A DNA stretch of 40,502 bases. Source: an uncultured Spirochaetales bacterium (GTDB taxonomy: Bacteria; Spirochaetota; Spirochaetia; Sphaerochaetales; Sphaerochaetaceae). Shown in pieces: positions 35,720 through 40,502 of this stretch. How positions within the stretch are numbered: position 1 is the stretch's first letter; every line of letters begins with the position of its first letter. The stretch spans positions 1 to 40,502 of the forward strand of contig CACZJR010000011.1 of assembly GCA_902781545.1 (NCBI GenBank), written 5' to 3'. The notes beneath the pieces are model-generated. The model did not search any database, was not told the DNA's origin, and saw only the letters and a list, made by a program, of their open reading frames with translations. The position numbers were made by a program, and so were the translations under genes.

Positions 35720-36610
35720 TCAGCCTGCCAGATAATTCATGTTGATCTCGTTCAGCACCTGCTCAAGCAGCCTGACGGCCCTCTCGATCTGAAGCTGGTC
35801 CGTGTTCTGCCTGACTGAGACCCTGAGGTCCGATGCAAGACGCCTCGAGATCTTCTGGATCTTGTCGGCGGTGATAGGGAAGCTGATTGTTGAGAGCAGG
35901 TTGTCAAAATCCTGGGACATGTAGAAACAGGAGCTCGGCAGTGCTATGCAAAGGCTGGGAGTCGCGATGCTTCCCTGCTGGATGGAGTACTGAAGGCCGA
36001 ACAGAACAGCCTCCGAGGGGTTGAGCATCGGAGAGTCCAACGTTCTTGAGATGAAGATGTTCTGTGATGTGGCATCGGTGGGGATCCTGATCTTTGTCAG
36101 AAGCGCATTGTCTGCAAAGAGGAAGTTTCCCTTCCTGTCATAGAGCTTGGAGACAGGGATCCATCTGGAGGAGGCTGCTCTTGAGACCATCCTGATCTCA
36201 GCCTGTGCGTTGAGCGTTGAGAGCACGCAGCTCATGGTGAATCTCATGTCACTTGTGCACAGCGATCCTCCCAATGTTGCCTGGTTCCTGATGACAGAGC
36301 TTCCTATTGAGTTGATGGCGTTGTAGAGCTCCTTGGAGAAGATGAAGCTTCCCATTGTCAGAAGCTGCTGGATTGTCACCATGGCGCCAGCCTCAAGGTA
36401 ACGGTCCGCATGGTAGATCCTGGAGAGGTCCTGGATTCCAGAAAGGGCGATGATATCGCGCTGGTTCGGATTCGGATAGAAATTCGGACGGCTCATGATG
36501 TATGTGCCGCCTGCCCAGAAGCGGGCATCGGAGTTCTTGAGTTTGTTGGATATGGCTTCACTGACCGTCTTGGGAGTGAAGACCGTAGGGGACCTAAGAC
36601 CTTCTGGCAC
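35720..36610 (-). CDS. Molybdenum-hydroxylase-like FAD-binding subunit (CoxM/XdhB family)
   Basis: The medium subunit that passes electrons between FAD and the iron-sulfur subunit in xanthine dehydrogenase or CO dehydrogenase complexes. Of 296 residues, the N-terminal half shows FTPKTVSEAISN, the FAD pyrophosphate loop AGGT, GAMVTIQQLL, and IRNQATLGGSLCTSD (the usual second FAD loop); the C-terminal half fits the CO_deh_flav_C domain less well. I chose GTG 36610, which has AGGAG at 36619-36623 with an 8-base spacing and overlaps the upstream stop by 17 bases; an ATG at 36670 is possible. It is the third gene of the operon, with rsmD directly after it. Confidence 0.85.
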   Translation of the reverse strand: MPEGLRSPTVFTPKTVSEAISNKLKNSDARFWAGGTYIMSRPNFYPNPNQRDIIALSGIQDLSRIYHADRYLEAGAMVTIQQLLTMGSFIFSKELYNAINSIGSSVIRNQATLGGSLCTSDMRFTMSCVLSTLNAQAEIRMVSRAASSRWIPVSKLYDRKGNFLFADNALLTKIRIPTDATSQNIFISRTLDSPMLNPSEAVLFGLQYSIQQGSIATPSLCIALPSSCFYMSQDFDNLLSTISFPITADKIQKISRRLASDLRVSVRQNTDQLQIERAVRLLEQVLNEINMNYLAG

Positions 36611-37169
36611 GGCGTCTGCTCCTGTATTTGTAAGCCAGGTTGATGATTTTCTCGAGGTCTGAGACCTCAATGCACTGGCAGCTGCTCATTGCCATCTCCC
36701 TGGCGATCATCTCCGAGCTGATTGCTCCGGCTCCGCTTCTGCTTCGGGCCGCCTGCTCGTTTGCGGCCGAGGAGGTCTGGTCGCCCCTGAAACCGCTGAT
36801 CCTGTTCTGGTTCTCCTTGTCCACCTTGTTCAGGATGGATTCGATTATGATTGTCTTTGACGGGTAGCACTGCGGACATGGCTGGTTTCCGACATCGGCA
36901 TAAGCGCGCTCGATGTCGTGGCAGAAACGTGTCTTCTGGAAGCCCTCGAATGTGAGTATGCTTGCCCCGTTGAGCTTGAAGGCAGGGACAAGACAGCTCA
37001 GTGCCGCATTACCGTTGATAAGGACAATGCAGTTCCCGCAGGAGGCACCCATGCACTGGCTGTTCTCGGCGAATGATATGATGTGCTCCTTGAGGATCTG
37101 GTTCAACGGTTTGTCGGAGTTCACCACAAGAGAGTACTGTGAGCCGTTGATGTTGCATGTCAGTCTCAT
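36594..37169 (-). CDS. Molybdenum-hydroxylase-like [2Fe-2S] subunit
   Basis: The small electron-transfer subunit, 191 residues. The plant-ferredoxin-like cluster motif CMGASCGNC with a later cysteine (ALSC) lies near residues 40-60. The second, all-helical domain has the CPQC and SSCQC pairs that bind the other [2Fe-2S] cluster. An insertion of about 50 polar residues (NQNRISGFRGDQTSSAANEQ and onwards) separates these two pairs, more than is usual. The start overlaps the stop of the large subunit by 4 bases (ATGA). Both clusters have all their cysteines, in contrast with the damaged large subunit. Confidence 0.88.
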   Translation of the reverse strand: MRLTCNINGSQYSLVVNSDKPLNQILKEHIISFAENSQCMGASCGNCIVLINGNAALSCLVPAFKLNGASILTFEGFQKTRFCHDIERAYADVGNQPCPQCYPSKTIIIESILNKVDKENQNRISGFRGDQTSSAANEQAARSRSGAGAISSEMIAREMAMSSCQCIEVSDLEKIINLAYKYRSRRRARRS

Positions 37170-39157
37170 CTGTTGCCTCCTTCAACCGAATGTTTGTTGG
37201 CTATGCCTAAGATATCGTCGCTTGTCACCGGGATCCTGTGTATCGTATGACCCAGGGCCTGTGAGAGCGCGGCGGTCAGGGCTGCTGTTGTAAGGCCCCT
37301 GAGTCCTGCCGTAAGCGATGATGACTGGAAGCTGCCGTCCTGGTCGATCTTTATGTCGATGTTGCACTTTGCAGTGGATCTGGGGCAGATGTCTGAAAGC
37401 ACTGCAGTGATTGTATGCCTTGCTTTGTTCAGGAGTCTGTCCATGTCAAATATATGCCCGAGATGGAAGTTGACCCAGATGTTGTCGATTATCGGCGACA
37501 GCATGACGGTGTCTATGTGAAGGTCTATGGCAACTGCGCCAATACCTGCGCTGTAGTAGAAGGGATCGGTAAGCTCGGCCTCGTTCTCCGCGGTTATTGA
37601 GATCGGAAGGCGTGAGAACCTGAGCTTGCGGGCCATTTCGGAGCAGGCTTTGATCAGCAGGGATGAGACAATTCCTATCTTCCTGGAGAGGGCGCTGGGA
37701 CCGAGGTCCAGGATTTCGGGATCGTTCAGGTCCACGAAGATGATGTCCTCTGCGGGGATGTCGATGAATTTACGGATGGTTTCCTTCCAGATGGCCATCA
37801 TTGACCTGTCCGCCTGTATGCCGGTGTTGACGGAAAGCGTCTCGTCCTCATTCATCGTGATTGTGATTGAGTAGTTGGCGCTGGCGTTGAACTGCTGGGA
37901 GAATCCCATGATGCTCTCTCCGCAGGCAATTCCGATTCCCCTGGAGTAGTTGATTGACGGATTGAGCCTCACGGATGAGAGGCGCTTCTGGGTGTTTGCC
38001 GCGTATTTGCGTGAATACCAGGAGCTCTCAAGGACCTCTTTCATGGATTTGCCGAGCTTGTCATAATCAGAGCCTTTCTTGACTCTTTCGCAAAGCTGAA
38101 GTCCTGCTGTTCCGATGTCGTTGACCCTGTTGAACTTCCAGATTCCGGGCTGCATTCCAAGGCGGCTTGCAAGCTGGGAGAAATGGTTCTCCGTTCCTGC
38201 CTGCGCCATTGCATAACCCAGGTCCCCGAAGAAGTTCGAGGGTGGTGTGGAGCTTCTGTTGATCAGGATGCAGACGTCTGCGGCCTTCATGGGATAAGAC
38301 GGAATCAGGCCTGCAAGGACATTGTGGCATATCTCAGATGTGAAGAACGGGAATGCTCCGAGGTCAACCGAGCAGTTTGCCCTGTCTGCCAGGATTGTCC
38401 CGTCCTGAAGGTATGCCGTCTCATGCTCGATTATCATCCTGGGCTGCCAGGAGATCATGGGTGAACTGAGTTGGACGAGCTCTCCTGAGATCTGTGATGC
38501 CAGAGCCGCTATGCATGCCAGGATCGAGGGCTCGATGACCAGCTGGTCATAAGGGGCGTAGTAGGGCTGGATATGGACAATGACGTTCTCAATGTCAATT
38601 CCCAGCGCCTCAGCGACGCTCTTTCTTGTATGAATCGGCCACTGGGATGAGAGCCTGATGTTGAACTTCCCGTCCTTCTGGGCCACGAAGATTCTCTGGT
38701 CGCCCAGCATCATGTTGGGGAACGGAGTGACCTCAAATGTGGACTTGAATGTCTTTGCCTTGGGAGTGAAATACTCGTCCGAGTTGCCGTAGGACCAGAT
38801 GAACGGGGCTCCGTACTGCTGTGCGCTGTAGTCCTCCGAATCCGGTTTGATCTGATAGGAGACCTTCACCTGCTTGCAGAACAGGTCCACATCCTCTGAG
38901 TCGTAACCGAAAACGGCAAGAACCGGCTGGCCCTTGTAGAAGACCTCGTCCCTGGCGAAGAACGGGAATTCCTCGTCCATGACGCGCACTCCGGAGTGGC
39001 TTCCGAAATCAGCCGCGCTCAGGACAAGCATGTGCCTGAACTGGGATTCTCCGGGCATGCTGATGTCGGCAATGCGTCCGCTGGAAACTGTGGATGTTAC
39101 AAGACGCCCGATCAGATGCTTCTTGGTCAGGTCGAAAAGGTCGCTTTGTTCTGGCAT
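37166..39157 (-). CDS. Molybdenum-hydroxylase-like large subunit, divergent
   Basis: Of the xanthine dehydrogenase / aldehyde oxidase large-subunit family by overall plan: an N-terminal a/b hammerhead domain (HLIGRLVTSTVSSGRIADISMPG, residues about 12-60; GQPVLAVFG) and a long C-terminal domain. At 663 residues it is shorter than the usual 750-800. The expected GGGFGGK loop is replaced by PYYAPYDQ, the Arg-Gly loop by FFGDLG, and the GxGE motif with the catalytic glutamate by AGLRGL (near residue 618). It is therefore unlikely to bind molybdopterin in the standard way. It is first of a coupled set with the [2Fe-2S] and FAD subunits. The start at 39157 fits a leaderless transcript from the promoter at 39164-39192. 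Confidence 0.8.
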   Translation of the reverse strand: MPEQSDLFDLTKKHLIGRLVTSTVSSGRIADISMPGESQFRHMLVLSAADFGSHSGVRVMDEEFPFFARDEVFYKGQPVLAVFGYDSEDVDLFCKQVKVSYQIKPDSEDYSAQQYGAPFIWSYGNSDEYFTPKAKTFKSTFEVTPFPNMMLGDQRIFVAQKDGKFNIRLSSQWPIHTRKSVAEALGIDIENVIVHIQPYYAPYDQLVIEPSILACIAALASQISGELVQLSSPMISWQPRMIIEHETAYLQDGTILADRANCSVDLGAFPFFTSEICHNVLAGLIPSYPMKAADVCILINRSSTPPSNFFGDLGYAMAQAGTENHFSQLASRLGMQPGIWKFNRVNDIGTAGLQLCERVKKGSDYDKLGKSMKEVLESSWYSRKYAANTQKRLSSVRLNPSINYSRGIGIACGESIMGFSQQFNASANYSITITMNEDETLSVNTGIQADRSMMAIWKETIRKFIDIPAEDIIFVDLNDPEILDLGPSALSRKIGIVSSLLIKACSEMARKLRFSRLPISITAENEAELTDPFYYSAGIGAVAIDLHIDTVMLSPIIDNIWVNFHLGHIFDMDRLLNKARHTITAVLSDICPRSTAKCNIDIKIDQDGSFQSSSLTAGLRGLTTAALTAALSQALGHTIHRIPVTSDDILGIANKHSVEGGNR

Positions 39158-39163
39158 GGGTCT

Positions 39164-39192
39164 AGAATAGCACCCGTGTCCTGTTTTTTCAA
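39164..39192 (-). promoter_or_regulatory. Promoter of the molybdenum-hydroxylase-like operon (leaderless)
   Basis: On the minus strand TTGAAA (39187-39192), 17 bases and TATTCT (39164-39169) form a good sigma-70 match. The ATG begins 6 bases after the -10 box, where transcription would start, and no ribosome binding site is visible, so the mRNA is predicted to be leaderless. Confidence 0.55.
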
Positions 39193-39219
39193 CAATAGTG
39201 GAATACCTTTCGGAATTGA

Positions 39220-39225
39220 TATAAA
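39220..39225 (+). promoter_or_regulatory. -10 element of ligA
   Basis: TATAAA lies 8 bases before the ATG at 39234, again with almost no leader, and no strong ribosome binding site. A convincing -35 was not found. Confidence 0.35.
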
Positions 39226-39233
39226 ATATGCGC

Positions 39234-40502
39234 ATGGATTACATCGAGAGATCTAAGGAGCTCAGCCGCCTGCTGACTGAGTATCAGAAGGCCTATTATG
39301 TGCAGGGAAGACCGCTTGTCTCAGACCTGGAGTACGACAGGCTTTTTGACGAGCTTCTGCTGCTTGAGAGCCAGCACCCGGACATCCGTACACCGGACTC
39401 ACCGACACAGCGCGTCGGAAGCGACCTCACATCTGATTTCCCGGAGGTCCAGCACACCATCCCGGTCCTCAGCCTGGACAAGGCTTACAGTGACTCGGAG
39501 ATCCTCTCGTGGATAACAAAGACCATCAAGAACACAGGAGAGAACCTCTCGTTCGTGCTTGAGGAGAAGCTGGACGGCTTCTCCATAGTCCTTTACTACG
39601 AGAAGGGCCTTCTCACACGTGCGGTAACCCGCGGAAACGGGTTTGTGGGAAACGATGTCACAGCTAACGTCAAGACAATATACTCGGTTCCTCTCAGGCT
39701 GAATGAGAGCGTTGATATAGCCGTAAGGGGAGAGGTTTTCCTGAAGAAGGCGGAGTTTGAGAAGATAAACGCAACACTTTCCGAGCCTTATGCGAATCCT
39801 CGCAACCTTGCCGCAGGAACCATCAGGAGAAACAAGAGCAGCGAGACTGCGCAGGTGCCGCTCTCAATCTACGTCTATGAGGGCTTCTGGACTGAGCCCG
39901 AGGATCTTACGGACCACATCCAGATCCTCAGCAGGCTGAAGGCTCTGGGTTTCCCGGTCGATCCGCACATATCATACTTCTGCCGCACAAAGGAAGAGGC
40001 ACAGCTGCGTCTTGGTCAGGCTGGCCTTGAGGGGCAGGCAGGAAGCTTCGATGATATTCCTGAAGCCATAGCGGAAAGGACCGGAACAAGGGCCGCATTG
40101 CCTTACGAGATAGACGGACTTGTTGTCAAGGTCAACGAGCTGGCCACAAGGGAGGATCTGGGGTACACGGAGCATCATCCCAGATGGGCAATCGCATACA
40201 AGTTCGAGGCCCCGCAGGCGCAGACTCAGGTGCTGGACATTGATGTTCAGGTTGGAAGGACCGGAAGGGTCACTCCCATGGCCAGGATCCGTGAGACGCA
40301 GCTTTCCGGAAGCACAATACGCAACATCACGCTGCACAACCAGGACTATGTGAACGAGCTTGAGCTTGCCATAGGGGACACGGTGTCAATCTCAAAGCGC
40401 GGTGATGTCATTCCTGCGGTGGAGAATGTGATTGAGAAGAATGAGAAGGGGAACACCACATGGCAGATGCCTGAGAAGTGTCCGGTCTGCGGTTCTGTTC
40501 TT
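39234..40502 (+). CDS. ligA: NAD-dependent DNA ligase, N-terminal part
   Basis: Seals nicks in DNA using NAD+. The gene runs off the window end after about 423 codons of an expected 650-700. Visible: the Ia domain with YDRLFDELLLLESQHPD, the adenylation motif KLDG with Lys112 as the nucleotide acceptor, the RGEVF motif, NPRN-like NPRNLAAGTIR, EIDGLVVK, an OB-fold with VGRTGRVTPMA, and the first half of the zinc finger (CPVC) at the very end. The ATG at 39234 is used; an in-frame ATG at 39228 is also possible. Divergent from the molybdenum-hydroxylase-like operon, 76 bases apart. Confidence 0.96.
   Translation, partial: MDYIERSKELSRLLTEYQKAYYVQGRPLVSDLEYDRLFDELLLLESQHPDIRTPDSPTQRVGSDLTSDFPEVQHTIPVLSLDKAYSDSEILSWITKTIKNTGENLSFVLEEKLDGFSIVLYYEKGLLTRAVTRGNGFVGNDVTANVKTIYSVPLRLNESVDIAVRGEVFLKKAEFEKINATLSEPYANPRNLAAGTIRRNKSSETAQVPLSIYVYEGFWTEPEDLTDHIQILSRLKALGFPVDPHISYFCRTKEEAQLRLGQAGLEGQAGSFDDIPEAIAERTGTRAALPYEIDGLVVKVNELATREDLGYTEHHPRWAIAYKFEAPQAQTQVLDIDVQVGRTGRVTPMARIRETQLSGSTIRNITLHNQDYVNELELAIGDTVSISKRGDVIPAVENVIEKNEKGNTTWQMPEKCPVCGSVL

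Noticed and set aside
39158-39235. Longer start of the molybdenum-hydroxylase-like large subunit at 39235
   Set aside because: It would overlap the ligA start and its own predicted promoter, and the extra residues lack family resemblance.

Overview
The window is a chromosomal stretch of a bacterium that is most likely an anaerobic, host-associated spirochaete (Spirochaetota, Sphaerochaeta/Treponema-like). This is inferred from several short lipoproteins with LxGC or SC lipoboxes, an ABC substrate-binding protein with a 'FAQGAQE' mature N-terminus of the kind common in that phylum, a class II ribonucleotide reductase, a single-chain pyruvate:ferredoxin oxidoreductase, and no aerobic respiratory genes. 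Housekeeping genes are G+C-rich (mid-50s % by eye). The CRISPR-Cas block is clearly more A+T-rich. No rRNA or tRNA genes were seen.

Layout. 1-7.3 kb: the 3' part of a B12-dependent ribonucleotide reductase (nrdJ), an opposing exported acidic protein, nifJ (PFOR) with a structured leader, and a small InlB-repeat lipoprotein. 7.3-13.2 kb: a complete type II-C CRISPR-Cas system. It has a tracrRNA on the minus strand upstream of cas9 with its own promoter and terminator, then cas9-cas1-cas2, then an array of 15 repeats and 14 spacers. Repeat orientation, anti-repeat pairing and the degenerate repeat at the far end all indicate that the array is also transcribed from the minus strand, towards cas2.

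13.3-24.0 kb: a tightly packed operon (structured leader; peptide ABC importer dppABCDF-like; esterase; murQ; MurNAc/GlcNAc-type kinase; MurP-like EIIC with no EIIB; two paralogous SIS-domain proteins). Together these look like a pathway for importing and breaking down muropeptides or amino sugars of bacterial cell walls. It faces a WYL-domain regulator that diverges from slyX over overlapping promoters. 25-31.6 kb: slyX, dnaE, a YggT-family membrane protein, recG and a 59-residue membrane protein. 31.7-35.1 kb: small lipoproteins (one broken by a frameshift), a prephenate dehydratase carrying a lipoprotein signal peptide, and a nitroreductase.

35.1-39.2 kb (minus strand): a three-subunit molybdenum-hydroxylase-like operon whose large subunit has lost the recognisable molybdopterin and catalytic-glutamate motifs, ending in translationally coupled rsmD. 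From 39.2 kb: the 5' part of ligA, divergent from that operon.

The observations I rate highest are the muropeptide operon with its orphan EIIC and kinase, the exported PheA-type prephenate dehydratase with an unusual four-half-site upstream element, the degenerate molybdenum hydroxylase, and the fully resolved tracrRNA/array geometry. All homology statements rest on reading motifs by eye; no database search was run.
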